From Streptomyces canus (GTDB taxonomy: Bacteria > Actinomycetota > Actinomycetes > Streptomycetales > Streptomycetaceae), in contig NZ_JAUSWW010000001.1 of NCBI RefSeq assembly GCF_030815415.1, positions 7,192,001-7,256,000 of the forward strand: a stretch of 64,000 nucleotides of DNA. The letters run 5' to 3'. The position numbers were made by a program, and so were the translations under genes. Of this stretch, positions 1 through 8,300 are shown piece by piece. Numbering within the stretch: position 1 is the first letter of the stretch; each line of letters begins with the position of its first letter. Under the pieces are notes generated by a model. That model was given only the letters and a program-made list of their open reading frames with translations, searched no databases and had not been told where the DNA came from.

Positions 1-19
1 AGCCCTAGCGTCTCGACCC

Positions 20-1000
20 ATGGAGACGAACAGGACTTTGGGCCGTAGCGGCATAGAGGTCAGCCCCCTCGGCTTCGGCTGCTGGGCCATCGGCGGTGAG
101 TGGTCCGACCTCGGCGGACAGCCGCTCGGCTGGGGCAAGGTCGACGACGACGAGTCCGTACGGGCGATCCGCCGCGCCCTCGACCTCGGCGTGACCTTCT
201 TCGACACCGCCGACGTCTACGGCACCGGGCACAGCGAGCGGATCCTCGGCCGCGCCCTCGGCAAGCGCCGCGCCGACGTGGTCGTCGCCACCAAGTGGGG
301 CAACCTCTTCGACGAGGACACCCGCATCCTCAACGGGCAGGACACCTCCTCGGACCACGCCCGCAAGGCGCTGACCGCCTCCCTCACCCGCCTCGGCACG
401 GACTACGTCGACCTGTACCAACTGCACCTCTCCGACGCCCACCCCGACCAGGGCGCCCGACTCCGCGACCTGTGCGAGGAGTTCGTACGCGAAGGCCTCA
501 TCCGCGCCTACGCCTGGAGCACCGACGACCCGGCCCGCGCCGCCGTCTTTGCGGAGGGCGAGCACTGTGCGGCCGTACAGCACGCGCTGAATGTCATGCA
601 GGACGCCCCTGAAATGCTGGCGCTGTGCGAGGAGTTGGGGCTCGCGAGTATCAACCGCAGCCCGCTGGCGATGGGATTGCTGGCCGGGAAGCGTCAAGGG
701 CCGCAGGACGCCGGCGATATCCGCAGCAAGCCGCCGGCCTGGCTCCCGGGCTTCGGGGACGGCTCCGAGGCCGACCCGCAGTGGCTCGCTCGGATCGACG
801 CGCTCAAGGACATCCTCACCAGCGACGGACGCACCCTCGCCCAGGGCGCCCTGGCCTGGATCTGGGCCCGCAGCCCGCGCACGATCCCGATCCCGGGCTT
901 CCGCTCGTTGGCTCAGGCCGAACAGAACGCGGGCGCAATGGAGAAGGGGTCGCTGACCGCCGTTCAGCTGACCGAGATCAACCAAATCCTGGAACGGTGA
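20..1000 (+). CDS. Aldo/keto reductase
   Basis: 326-aa cytoplasmic NADPH-dependent oxidoreductase of the aldo/keto reductase superfamily, which reduces aldehydes or ketones in a TIM barrel. The expected catalytic tetrad is visible: Asp62 and Tyr67 in FDTADVYGTG, Lys92 in ATKWGN and His136 in DLYQLHLSD. The C-terminal PIPGFRSLAQAEQNAGA segment matches the cofactor-binding end of the family, and the length is normal. The ATG at 20 is the first possible start; no clear ribosome binding site lies in the 19 bases before it. The gene is followed by a hairpin repeat and a MITE-like element rather than another gene on its strand, so it looks monocistronic. The substrate cannot be told. Confidence 0.9.
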   Translation: METNRTLGRSGIEVSPLGFGCWAIGGEWSDLGGQPLGWGKVDDDESVRAIRRALDLGVTFFDTADVYGTGHSERILGRALGKRRADVVVATKWGNLFDEDTRILNGQDTSSDHARKALTASLTRLGTDYVDLYQLHLSDAHPDQGARLRDLCEEFVREGLIRAYAWSTDDPARAAVFAEGEHCAAVQHALNVMQDAPEMLALCEELGLASINRSPLAMGLLAGKRQGPQDAGDIRSKPPAWLPGFGDGSEADPQWLARIDALKDILTSDGRTLAQGALAWIWARSPRTIPIPGFRSLAQAEQNAGAMEKGSLTAVQLTEINQILER

Positions 1001-1012
1001 GCGGACCCCACC

Positions 1013-1075
1013 CAGGGGCGCGGGGCTGTATCGATATGCGGCTCAGCCGCGTGGGCGCGACCAGCCCCCGCACAC
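1013..1075. repeat. Dispersed hairpin repeat, divergent copy
   Basis: Contains AGGGGCGCGGGGCTG and GGGCGCGACCAGCCCC with the self-complementary GCGGCTCAGCCGC between them. Read on the minus strand it resembles the GCGCAGTTCCCCGCGCCCC repeats at 52358-52406 and 59941-59983. It lies just after the aldo/keto reductase stop codon and could act as a terminator. The resemblance is partial, so membership of that repeat family is an inference. Confidence 0.55.
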
Positions 1076-1091
1076 CCGCAGACGAACGACG

Positions 1092-1299
1092 ACTAGTGCC
1101 GCGGCAGGCAACGTTTGCCCGTCAAGGAGCGGCGTCGTGGGGGAGCGTGCTCTCGGCGTGCCGGCCGGAAGCCCTCGTACTGGACGTACTTGGGCTTTCG
1201 GCCGGTGCGGCGAGTGGGGGCCCCTCCCACGCCCTCAAGGCAGTGGGGGAGCGTGCCGGGCGTCGCGACGGGGCAAACGTTGCCTGCCGCGGCACTAGT
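1092..1299. mobile_element. MITE-like element with 29-bp terminal inverted repeats
   Basis: Bases 1092-1120 and 1271-1299 are perfect 29-bp inverted repeats that begin ACTAGTGCCGCGG and run to TTTGCCC. The 150-bp interior holds a second, imperfect palindrome at about 1152-1214, with two 29-base arms carrying six mismatches around a TGGAC centre. No transposase is encoded. CTAG occurs at both ends, as expected for an element that targets CTAG or TA. The size and structure fit a non-autonomous miniature inverted-repeat element. The right end supplies the TAG stop codon of the neighbouring ABC ATPase gene. Confidence 0.65.
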
Positions 1300-2008
1300 A
1301 CCCCTGCCCGCCGAACTGCTGCGCATACTGCTGCCGCTGATCCGTCAGCGTGATCTGACCCGCCTTGATGGTGGCCAGACGCGGGGACTTCTTGGCGATC
1401 GACGAGTCGTGCGTGACCATGATGAAGGTCAGCCCGTACTCGTGCCACAGCCCTTCCAGCAGCGCCATGATGTCGTCACGGGTGCCCTCGTCGAGGTTGC
1501 CCGTGGGTTCGTCGGCGAGGAGCACCTTCGGCTTCTTCACCAGCGCGCGGGCGATGGCGACCCGCTGCTGCTGGCCGCCGGACAGCTCGGACGGCGCGTG
1601 GCCGAGCCGCTCGCCGAGGCCGACCGAGCGCAGCGCCTCGGCCGCCCGGTCGCGCCGCTCGGCCGGCTTCACGCCGAGCGGGACCAGGGCCGTCTCGACG
1701 TTCTCCTGGGCGGTGAGCGTCGGGATGAGGTTGAAGGACTGGAAGATGATGCCGATCTTCTCCGCCCGCAGCCGGGTCAGCTTCGCCTCGCTGATCTTCG
1801 CGAGGTCGACGCCGTCCAACTCGACACTGCCCTCGGTCGGCCGGTCCAGTCCGCCGATCATCTGGAGCAGGGTGGACTTGCCGCCACCGGTGGGGCCCTG
1901 GATGACGAGCTGGTCGCCGTCCTCGATGGTGAGGTCGACGCCGCGCAGCGCCTCCACCGTGTCCTTGCCCCGCGAGTAGCGCTTGGTGACGCCGGTCAGT
2001 CTGTACAT
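1295..2008 (-). CDS. ABC transporter ATP-binding protein (MacB/LolD type)
   Basis: 237-aa ATPase of a MacB/FtsE-like exporter or lipoprotein-type transporter. Walker A is GPTGGGKST (residues 38-46), the Q-loop lies in IIFQSFN near 88-94, the signature is LSGGQQQRV (142-150), Walker B is VLLADE (162-167) and the H-loop His is residue 200. The ATG at 2008 is preceded by GGAG at good spacing. The cognate FtsX-type permease lies immediately upstream on the same strand, separated by 88 bases. The last residues (FGGQGY) are read up to a TAG located inside the right terminal repeat of the element at 1092-1299, so the natural C-terminus may have been altered by insertion. Substrate unknown; peptide, lipid or drug efflux are the usual roles. 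Confidence 0.92.
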   Translation of the reverse strand: MYRLTGVTKRYSRGKDTVEALRGVDLTIEDGDQLVIQGPTGGGKSTLLQMIGGLDRPTEGSVELDGVDLAKISEAKLTRLRAEKIGIIFQSFNLIPTLTAQENVETALVPLGVKPAERRDRAAEALRSVGLGERLGHAPSELSGGQQQRVAIARALVKKPKVLLADEPTGNLDEGTRDDIMALLEGLWHEYGLTFIMVTHDSSIAKKSPRLATIKAGQITLTDQRQQYAQQFGGQGY

Positions 2009-2096
2009 GAGGTGCTCTCCATCAGTAAGGGGGGTGGGGTGCCGCGGTCCGGGGGAACGGACGCGGCACCCCAGCTCAAGGGGGTCGGGCCCGGCT

Positions 2097-3569
2097 CTAC
2101 GACACGCTGCGCAGCGCGTCCGCCGGCCGCATCCTGGAGGCGCGCCAGCCGCCCATCGCGCCGGCGATCAGACCGCCGGTCACCGCCAGGCCCACCGCGA
2201 GGGCGATGGTGGTCAGCGAGACGGGCGCGGACAGCGCGATCTCCATGGTGTTCTGCGTGGACTGCTGGCCCGGACCGCCACCGCCACCGGGGCCGCCGCC
2301 CATGCCGCCACCGCCGGAACTGCCGAGCTGCGCGGTCAGCTTGGGGCTGATCGCGGTGACGGTGTACGCGGCGGCGAGTCCCAGGCCGATGCCGAGGGCG
2401 CCGCCGATCAGACCGTTCACCATCGACTCGCCGACGACCTGCCGGGTCACCCGGCGACTCGGCCAGCCGAGTGCCTTCAGCGTGCCGAACTCACGCACCC
2501 GGCGGGACACCGCCGAGGACGTCAGCAGCGCGGCGACCAGGAAGGCGGCGGCGAGCACCGCGATGGACAGCCATTTGCCGACGCTGGTCGCGAGGTCGGA
2601 GGCGGTGGACAGGGAGCCGGATACGGTCTCCGCGAGGTCGGCCGAGGTCGTCACCGTCGTACCGGAGATGTTCTTCTGGATCGTCGACTTGACCGAGTCG
2701 ATCTGCTGCGAGTCGGTCGCCTTGACGTAGATCGTGGTGACCTGGTTCTTGGCGTCGGCCAGCGTCTGGGCCTGCTTCAGCGGCAGGTAGACGTCGGTGG
2801 TGGACTCGCTGCTGGAGGCCGTCGCGATACCGATGATCGTGTACTTGGTGCCGGAGATCTTGAGGGTCTTGCCGACCTTGTACGAGTTCTCCTTGGCGTA
2901 CGACTTGCTGAGCACCACGACCTTCGCGTTGGTCTGCGAGGCCGTGAAGGTCTTGCCGGAGGTGATCTCCATGCCGGCCAGCGGGCCGAGGGTCTGGTCG
3001 GTGACGTCGACGCCGGCGACCGAGTAGGAATTCACGTCGAACGAGGCGCCGCCGCCCTGCACCTGGGGGGCCGCCGTGCTGGTGCCGCCGCTGCCGCCAC
3101 CGGGGCCGCCCTGGCCCTGGGACTGGCTGCTGCCGGTCGTGGACTGCGCCTTGCCCTGGGTGAAGGAGCCGTCGACCTTGGTGACGTTCAGGGTGATCGC
3201 GCCGACCGCGTTCGCCACGCCCTTCTGCTGGGCGACCTTGGCGACGAGCGCGGCCTTGAGGGCCTGGCCGCCCTGCGTCATCACGCGGTCGGAGCTCTGC
3301 TGGTCGTCGCTGTCGTTGGAACTGGCGTCGAATTCGAAGTTCGGTCTGCCCGAGCTGTTGTCGGTCGGTGCCGACCTGGCCTTGGTGACCGTCATGTCGG
3401 TGCCGAGGCCGTACAGCGACTTCAGGACCTTGTCCTGAGCCTGAGACATGCCGGCCGACACCGAGTTGACGGTGATGACCAGCGCGATACCGAGCGCCAG
3501 ACCCAGTGCGATCACCAGGGCGGCCTTCTTGCGCCGACCCAGCTCGCGCTTGAGATAGATGCCAAACAT
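2097..3569 (-). CDS. ABC transporter permease, FtsX/MacB type
   Basis: 490-aa membrane subunit of the MacB-type ABC pair. It has an N-terminal membrane helix (about residues 15-40), a large extracytoplasmic MacB-like core with Gly/Ser/Gln-rich low-complexity loops, and three C-terminal helices of the FtsX domain, which begins near the SSAVSRRVREFGTLKALGW segment, the usual coupling motif of the family. A glycine-rich loop (GGGGMGGGPGGGGGPG) sits between two of the C-terminal helices. The ATG at 3569 follows a GAGGAA ribosome binding site. It is first in a two-gene operon with the ATPase. The missing HlyD-like adaptor is normal for Gram-positive MacB-like systems. Confidence 0.9.
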   Translation of the reverse strand: MFGIYLKRELGRRKKAALVIALGLALGIALVITVNSVSAGMSQAQDKVLKSLYGLGTDMTVTKARSAPTDNSSGRPNFEFDASSNDSDDQQSSDRVMTQGGQALKAALVAKVAQQKGVANAVGAITLNVTKVDGSFTQGKAQSTTGSSQSQGQGGPGGGSGGTSTAAPQVQGGGASFDVNSYSVAGVDVTDQTLGPLAGMEITSGKTFTASQTNAKVVVLSKSYAKENSYKVGKTLKISGTKYTIIGIATASSSESTTDVYLPLKQAQTLADAKNQVTTIYVKATDSQQIDSVKSTIQKNISGTTVTTSADLAETVSGSLSTASDLATSVGKWLSIAVLAAAFLVAALLTSSAVSRRVREFGTLKALGWPSRRVTRQVVGESMVNGLIGGALGIGLGLAAAYTVTAISPKLTAQLGSSGGGGMGGGPGGGGGPGQQSTQNTMEIALSAPVSLTTIALAVGLAVTGGLIAGAMGGWRASRMRPADALRSVS

Positions 3570-3695
3570 CCCGTTCCTCAGAGGTTCTTGGCGCCCGCTG
3601 TGGGCGCTGCCTCAAGTTAGGGACCTTGCATTGCGGAGCCGTGAGTAAGCGATGTGCAAGGCCTGAGAAGGGATGTGCGAGAGCTGAGAAAGTGC

Positions 3696-3779
3696 ACGGC
3701 AGTCGTTCCATCCACCGGCGTGTACTCCGCGGTCCCGCGCGGAGCCCACCCCCATCCGGTGCGGTGGAACGACTGCCGT
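3696..3779. repeat. Long inverted repeat upstream of ABC operon
   Basis: Arms 3696-3718 and 3756-3779 pair over about 23 bases (ACGGCAGTCGTTCCA is perfect, then one small bulge or mismatch zone). A second perfect stem, CTCCGCG/CGCGGAG, sits in the loop. The structure could be a terminator or attenuator in the leader of the ABC operon, or an operator palindrome. Confidence 0.6.
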
Positions 3780-3863
3780 CTCCCCCCTCGGTTTTGGTCT
3801 GCGGAAGCGCTCTGTTCCAAATGTGAAGCTCTGATGGAGGAGGTGTAGAGCATAAGTCCGCCA

Positions 3864-3881
3864 CCGGCCCAGATGGGCCGG
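3864..3881 (-). terminator. Possible terminator after the SDR gene
   Basis: Perfect inverted repeat CCGGCCCA-GA-TGGGCCGG lying 33 bases downstream of the SDR stop codon. There is no clear U-run after it, so it may act as an intrinsic-like or bidirectional hairpin terminator, as is common in Streptomyces. Confidence 0.4.
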
Positions 3882-3913
3882 ATGTTCTTATTCCGGTTGT
3901 GCAGATTGAACCC

Positions 3914-4672
3914 TCAACCGCGTCCGACGTACGGCATCGCCGTCGCCAGCACGGTCGCGAACTGCACGTTCGCCCCCAGTGGCAGCTCCGCCATGTGCCG
4001 CACCGTGCGCGCGACATCCGCGACGTCCATCACGGGCTCGGGTGCGACCTCGCCGCTGGCCTGCAACGCACCGGTCTGCATCCGCGCGGTCATGTCGGTG
4101 GCCGCGTTCCCGATGTCGATCTGCCCGACCGCGATGCCGTACGGCCGCCCGTCCAGGGACAGCGACTTGGTGAGGCCGGTCAGGGCGTGCTTGGTCGCGG
4201 TGTAGGCGACGGAGTGCGGACGCGGCGTATGGGCGGAGATCGAACCGTTGTTGATGATCCGCCCGCCCTGCGGATCCTGCTCCTTCATCTGCCGGTACGC
4301 CGCCTGTGCGCACAGGAACGCCCCGTTGAGGTTGGTGTCCACCACGTGCCGCCACGCGTCGTACGGCAGCTCCTCGACGGGCACCCCGCCGGGACCGAAC
4401 GTCCCCGCGTTGTTGAACAGCAGGTCCACCTGCCCGAACCGCTCCACGGTCGCGGCGAACAGCGCCGCCACGTCGTCGGGTCGCGCGACATCGGCGCGCA
4501 CGGCGAGGGCGGCGGCCTCGGGTGCGAGCGCCGCCGTCTCCTGAAGCGTCCCGGTGCGGCGCCCCGCCAGCGCCACGGACCATCCTGTCCGCAGCAGTTC
4601 CACGGCGACGGCCCGCCCGATCCCCGAGCCGGCGCCGGTCACGACGGCGATCTTCGATCCACGTTCAGTCAT
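3914..4672 (-). CDS. SDR family oxidoreductase
   Basis: 252-aa classical short-chain dehydrogenase/reductase, an NAD(P)-dependent alcohol/ketone oxidoreductase with a Rossmann fold. Cofactor motif TGAGSGIG at residues 12-19, NNAG at 87-90, catalytic Ser in NNGSISAH (about 144-146) and YTATK (Tyr157, Lys161). R37-R38 after the second strand suggest NADP preference. Start is the ATG at 4672; the sequence before it has no strong Shine-Dalgarno motif. It lies on the same strand as the Gfo/Idh oxidoreductase, 60 bases downstream of that gene's stop codon, so the two may be cotranscribed and could act on related carbonyl substrates. Substrate unknown. Confidence 0.88.
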   Translation of the reverse strand: MTERGSKIAVVTGAGSGIGRAVAVELLRTGWSVALAGRRTGTLQETAALAPEAAALAVRADVARPDDVAALFAATVERFGQVDLLFNNAGTFGPGGVPVEELPYDAWRHVVDTNLNGAFLCAQAAYRQMKEQDPQGGRIINNGSISAHTPRPHSVAYTATKHALTGLTKSLSLDGRPYGIAVGQIDIGNAATDMTARMQTGALQASGEVAPEPVMDVADVARTVRHMAELPLGANVQFATVLATAMPYVGRG

Positions 4673-4732
4673 GGCAGGGAGCGTACGAGGTCCATCCGTG
4701 ATGCGGAATCAATAGTCCGCGATGCGGATGTC

Positions 4733-5722
4733 TCACTCTCCCGGGTAGTGGACCCCGACGCGCTCGCGGACCGTGTCCATCGTCCGCATCACCGCGAGCG
4801 TGCCGTCGAGCGGGACGAGCGGCGACTCGCTCTCACCGGCCCGCAGCGCGCGCATCACCTCGACGGCCTCGTGCTTGAGGCTGTTGCGGGGACCGGCCTC
4901 GGCCTTGAACTCCTCGGGGTCGCGGCCGTCCCGGTGCAGCACGAACCGGTCCGGGAAGAAGAAGCCGTACGGCACGTCGATACGGCCCAGCGAACCGGTG
5001 ACCGACGCCGAGGTCGCCGTACCGCCGATGATCGAGCAGTGCACCGAGGCGAGCGCGCCGCTGTCGTAGGAGAGCAGGGCGCCCGTCTGGAGGTCGACGC
5101 CCTCGTCGGAGAGCGTCGCGCGGGCCGCGATGTCCGACGGCTCCCCGAGCAGCAGCTGGGCGAACGACACCGGGTACACACCGAGGTCGAGGAGCGCGCC
5201 GCCGCCCTGTGCCGGGTCGCGCAGACGGTGGCTGGGCGGGAAGGGGCCCGCCAGTCCGAAGTCGGCCTGGACGCTGCGCACCTCGCCGATCGCGCCGTCG
5301 TCCACCAGCGCCTTGAGCTGCCGTATCAGGGGATTGCAGTACATCCACATGGCTTCCATCAGGAAGCTTCCGCGCTCCCGTGCGAGCCCGACCAGTTCCT
5401 CCGCCTCGCGCGCGTTCAGCGTGAACGCCTTCTCGCACAGCACGTTCCGCCCGGCCTCCAGGCACAGACCGGCGGCCGCCCGGTGCGCCGAGTGCGGGGT
5501 GGCGACGTAGACGACATCGATGTCCGCGTCCTCGGCCAGCGCGCCCCACTCGCCGTACGCCCGCTCGATCCCGAACCGCTCCGCGAACGCCTTCGCCGAC
5601 TCCTCGCTCCGCGAGGCCACCGCCACGACCTCCGCGTCCGGCAGATCCACCAGGTCGGCGGTGAACGCCGCCGCGATCCCACCGGTCGCCAGGATTCCCC
5701 AGCGCACCCTCTGCTCCGTCAT
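4733..5722 (-). CDS. Gfo/Idh/MocA family oxidoreductase
   Basis: About 329-aa NAD(P)-dependent sugar or inositol-type dehydrogenase. The N-terminal Rossmann fold starts WGILATGGIAAAF, followed by the family segment VYVATPHSAHR and the active-site motif CEKAFTLN, where the EK dipeptide is the conserved catalytic Lys region (EKP in most members). A C-terminal alpha/beta domain follows. Three in-frame starts are possible (5758, 5734, 5722). I chose the ATG at 5722 because the Rossmann strand begins six residues later, but none has an ideal ribosome binding site. It is divergent from the exporter gene at 5811. Substrate unknown. Confidence 0.87.
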   Translation of the reverse strand: MTEQRVRWGILATGGIAAAFTADLVDLPDAEVVAVASRSEESAKAFAERFGIERAYGEWGALAEDADIDVVYVATPHSAHRAAAGLCLEAGRNVLCEKAFTLNAREAEELVGLARERGSFLMEAMWMYCNPLIRQLKALVDDGAIGEVRSVQADFGLAGPFPPSHRLRDPAQGGGALLDLGVYPVSFAQLLLGEPSDIAARATLSDEGVDLQTGALLSYDSGALASVHCSIIGGTATSASVTGSLGRIDVPYGFFFPDRFVLHRDGRDPEEFKAEAGPRNSLKHEAVEVMRALRAGESESPLVPLDGTLAVMRTMDTVRERVGVHYPGE

Positions 5723-5810
5723 CCCCGCGTCCATCCTCGCTCGCGTGACACTCGCCACCGTGTACGAGCTGAGAGCATAGGTGGCGGATCGGATTCAGAG
5801 GGAGGGGCAC

Positions 5811-7106
5811 ATGCCCGACAGCGGGGCATCGACATCGGACCTGGAACAGGCGGCTGCGGCACCGGCGCAGCCGCCCACTCGTGCCGTCCGCCGCACCGGC
5901 TGGGTCGTCACCCTCACCCTCGGCGGCCTGACCGCCACGCCTCCGCTGGCGATGGACATGTACCTCCCCTCGCTCCCAGAGGTCACGAACTCCCTGCACG
6001 CGTCCGCCGCGACCGTCCAGCTCACCCTCACCGCCTGTCTGCTCGGCATGGCCCTCGGCCAGCTCGTGGTCGGTCCGATGAGCGACCGCTGGGGCCGGCG
6101 GCGCCCGCTGCTCGCCGGGCTGGTCGTCTATGTCCTCGCCACCGCCCTGTGCGCCCTGGCGCCCACCGTCGAGACCCTGGTCGCCTTCCGGCTGACACAG
6201 GGGCTGGCGGGGGCGGCCGGGATAGTGATCGCGCGGGCCGTCGTACGCGATCTCTACGACGGTGTGGCCATGGCCCGCTTCTTCTCCACTCTGATGCTGA
6301 TCGGCGGGGTCGCCCCGATCGTCGCGCCCGTCATCGGCGGACAGATCCTGCGGGTGACGGACTGGCGGGGCGTGTTCGTGGTGCTGACGGTCGTCGGCGC
6401 GCTGCTGGCCGTGCTGGTGTGGGCCCGGCTGCCCGAGACCCTCCCGGTGGAGCGGCGCCATGTCGGCGGGGTCGGTGCGGCCCTGCGGTCCATGGGCACC
6501 CTGCTCGCCGACCTCCCCTTCACCGGCTTCATGCTCGCGGGCGGCTTCGCCTTCGCCGCGCTGTTCGCGTACATCTCGGCCTCGCCGTTCGTGATCCAGG
6601 AGATCTACGGGGCCTCGCCGCAGACCTTCAGCCTGCTCTTCGGGCTGAACTCGGTGGGTCTGGTCGTCGTCGGCCAGATCAACGGCAAGGTGCTGGTCGG
6701 CCGGGTCAGCCTGGAGAAGGTGCTGGGCGCGGGGCTCGCGATCGTCATCGCCGCCGCGACCGCGCTGCTGCTGATGTCCCTGGGCGTGTTCGGCGAGCCC
6801 GGTCTGGTGGCCGTGGCCGCCGCTCTCTTCGTCCTGATGTCGGCGATGGGCATCACCCTCCCCAACGCCCAGTCCCTCGCCCTCCTGCGCACCAAGCACT
6901 CCGCGGGCTCCGCCTCCGCCCTGCTCGGCACCTCCTCCTTCCTCATCGGGGCCATCGCCTCCCCGCTGGTCGGGATCGCCGGGGAGGACACTGCCGTACC
7001 GATGGCCGTGGTCCAAGTCGTGTCGGCACTGGTAGCGCTTGCCTGTTTCATGGGAATGTGCCGTCCTTGGAACAGACGTGCGAGCGCGGAGGGGGCAGAG
7101 AGCTGA
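5811..7106 (+). CDS. Bcr/CflA family multidrug efflux MFS transporter
   Basis: 431-aa inner-membrane proton antiporter of the DHA1 Bcr/CflA group. Twelve hydrophobic segments are readable. The helix 1 signature MDMYLPSLPEV and the loop 2-3 motif GPMSDRWGRRRPLL are characteristic. A GTG at 5781 is in frame, but the ATG at 5811 is preceded by GAGGGAGGGG at ideal spacing and is preferred. The stop codon overlaps the proposed start of the serine hydrolase gene, so the two are probably translationally coupled. Likely exports a drug-like or metabolic compound; no local regulator is evident. Confidence 0.9.
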   Translation: MPDSGASTSDLEQAAAAPAQPPTRAVRRTGWVVTLTLGGLTATPPLAMDMYLPSLPEVTNSLHASAATVQLTLTACLLGMALGQLVVGPMSDRWGRRRPLLAGLVVYVLATALCALAPTVETLVAFRLTQGLAGAAGIVIARAVVRDLYDGVAMARFFSTLMLIGGVAPIVAPVIGGQILRVTDWRGVFVVLTVVGALLAVLVWARLPETLPVERRHVGGVGAALRSMGTLLADLPFTGFMLAGGFAFAALFAYISASPFVIQEIYGASPQTFSLLFGLNSVGLVVVGQINGKVLVGRVSLEKVLGAGLAIVIAAATALLLMSLGVFGEPGLVAVAAALFVLMSAMGITLPNAQSLALLRTKHSAGSASALLGTSSFLIGAIASPLVGIAGEDTAVPMAVVQVVSALVALACFMGMCRPWNRRASAEGAES

Positions 7107-8248
7107 GCGCGCCAAGACTGCGCAGCGACACACCGGAACGGGCCGGACTCGACCCCGGAGAGCTCGAACACCTCGCCCAGGAGGTCCACGACCTCACCAC
7201 CGGCGAGCGCCCCTGGGCGGCCGGCACCGTCGTCGTCGCCGGACGCGGCCCCGTGATCGCCGTCGAGGCGGCGGCGGGCTGGGCGGTCCGGTACGCCTCC
7301 TACGACCCCGAGGCCGACGCGGGCGTGGAGCTGCCGCGCAAGGCACGCGTCCCCATGACGGTCGCGACCCCCTTCGACCTCGCCTCCCTCACCAAGCTGT
7401 TCACCGCGGTCGCCACGATGCAGCAGATCGAACGCGGCACCCTCGGCATCGACGCCCGGGTGGGCGCGTACCTGCCGGACTTCCGGGCGGCGGCCGAGCA
7501 CGGGGTGACGGTACGGGAGCTGCTCACGCACACCTCCGGGCTCCGCCCCGAACTCCCGCTGTACGACTGCGCGGACGACGCCGAGCGGCTGGAGCTGCTG
7601 CGGTCCGAGCCCCCCATCGGCGTACCCGGCACCTACACGTACTCGGATGTGAACCTGCTCCTCCTCCAGCACGTCCTGGAACGCATCACCGGCCGGGGCC
7701 TGGACACCCTCGTCCACGACGGCATCACCCGGCCGCTGGGGATGACGGCCACCGGGTTCGGGCCGTGCCCCGGGGCGGCGGCGACGGAGTACCAGCGGCG
7801 GCCCTGGGCCAAGGCGGACCGGGGGATGCTGCGGGGAGTCGTCCACGACGAGAACGCGTGGGCGCTGGGCGGCGTGGCGGGCCACGCCGGTCTCTTCTCC
7901 ACCGGCCGCGACCTGGCCGTCTTCTGCCGCGCCCTGCTGGCGGGCGGCTCCTACGGCCCCGCCCGCATCCTCGGCCCCGACTTCGTCGAACTCATGCTGA
8001 CCCCGCCGGGCCTGGGCTTCGCCATCGACCAGCCGTGGTTCATGGGCGAACTGGCGGGGCGGGGGGCCGCGGGCCACACCGGCTTCACCGGGACCTCGCT
8101 GGTCCTGGACCGCTCGACGGACACGTTCCTGGTGCTGCTGTCGAACGCGGTCCACCCCCGAAGACGGCCACCGGACAGCAGACCGAGAGCGGCGGGGGCC
8201 ACCCGTCTGGCGCGCGCGGTCCGGCCCACCAGTCTGTCTGGCGGGTGA
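7103..8248 (+). CDS. Serine hydrolase, class C beta-lactamase family
   Basis: About 381-aa member of the penicillin-binding-protein-like serine hydrolases. The catalytic SxxK is SLTK (95-98), the tyrosine motif is YSDVN (180-184) and the third motif is HTG (325-327), counting from 7103. The middle segment LLTHTSGLRPELPLY is typical of these enzymes. No ATG lies near the expected N-terminus. A CTG at 7103 overlaps the upstream TGA as CTGA and has GGAGGGGG about 8 bases before it; a GTG at 7058 lies inside the exporter gene. I favour the CTG but it is uncertain. No signal peptide is seen, so the enzyme is probably cytoplasmic and acts on an ester or amide of unknown identity. Confidence 0.82.
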   Translation: MSAPRLRSDTPERAGLDPGELEHLAQEVHDLTTGERPWAAGTVVVAGRGPVIAVEAAAGWAVRYASYDPEADAGVELPRKARVPMTVATPFDLASLTKLFTAVATMQQIERGTLGIDARVGAYLPDFRAAAEHGVTVRELLTHTSGLRPELPLYDCADDAERLELLRSEPPIGVPGTYTYSDVNLLLLQHVLERITGRGLDTLVHDGITRPLGMTATGFGPCPGAAATEYQRRPWAKADRGMLRGVVHDENAWALGGVAGHAGLFSTGRDLAVFCRALLAGGSYGPARILGPDFVELMLTPPGLGFAIDQPWFMGELAGRGAAGHTGFTGTSLVLDRSTDTFLVLLSNAVHPRRRPPDSRPRAAGATRLARAVRPTSLSGG

Positions 8249-8300
8249 GGGTGAGGGCGAGGGCGTTCGGGGCGGGTTCCGGGCGACCTAGAATCGCCGG

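Larger units (their letters stand above)
3570..3913. other. Intergenic region with two hairpins
   Basis: 344 bases without a gene, upstream of the ABC permease and downstream of the SDR gene, both on the minus strand. It holds a long inverted repeat (3696-3779) and a perfect 8-bp stem with a 2-base loop (CCGGCCCA/TGGGCCGG, 3864-3881). No open frame with a plausible ribosome binding site was found. The promoter of the ABC operon should lie here, but I cannot place its -10 and -35 boxes. Confidence 0.6.

Noticed and set aside
3899..7102. Very long open frame on the plus strand running into the serine hydrolase
   Set aside because: It is the shadow of the SDR, Gfo/Idh and MFS genes in GC-rich DNA; only the part from about 7103 has recognisable motifs.
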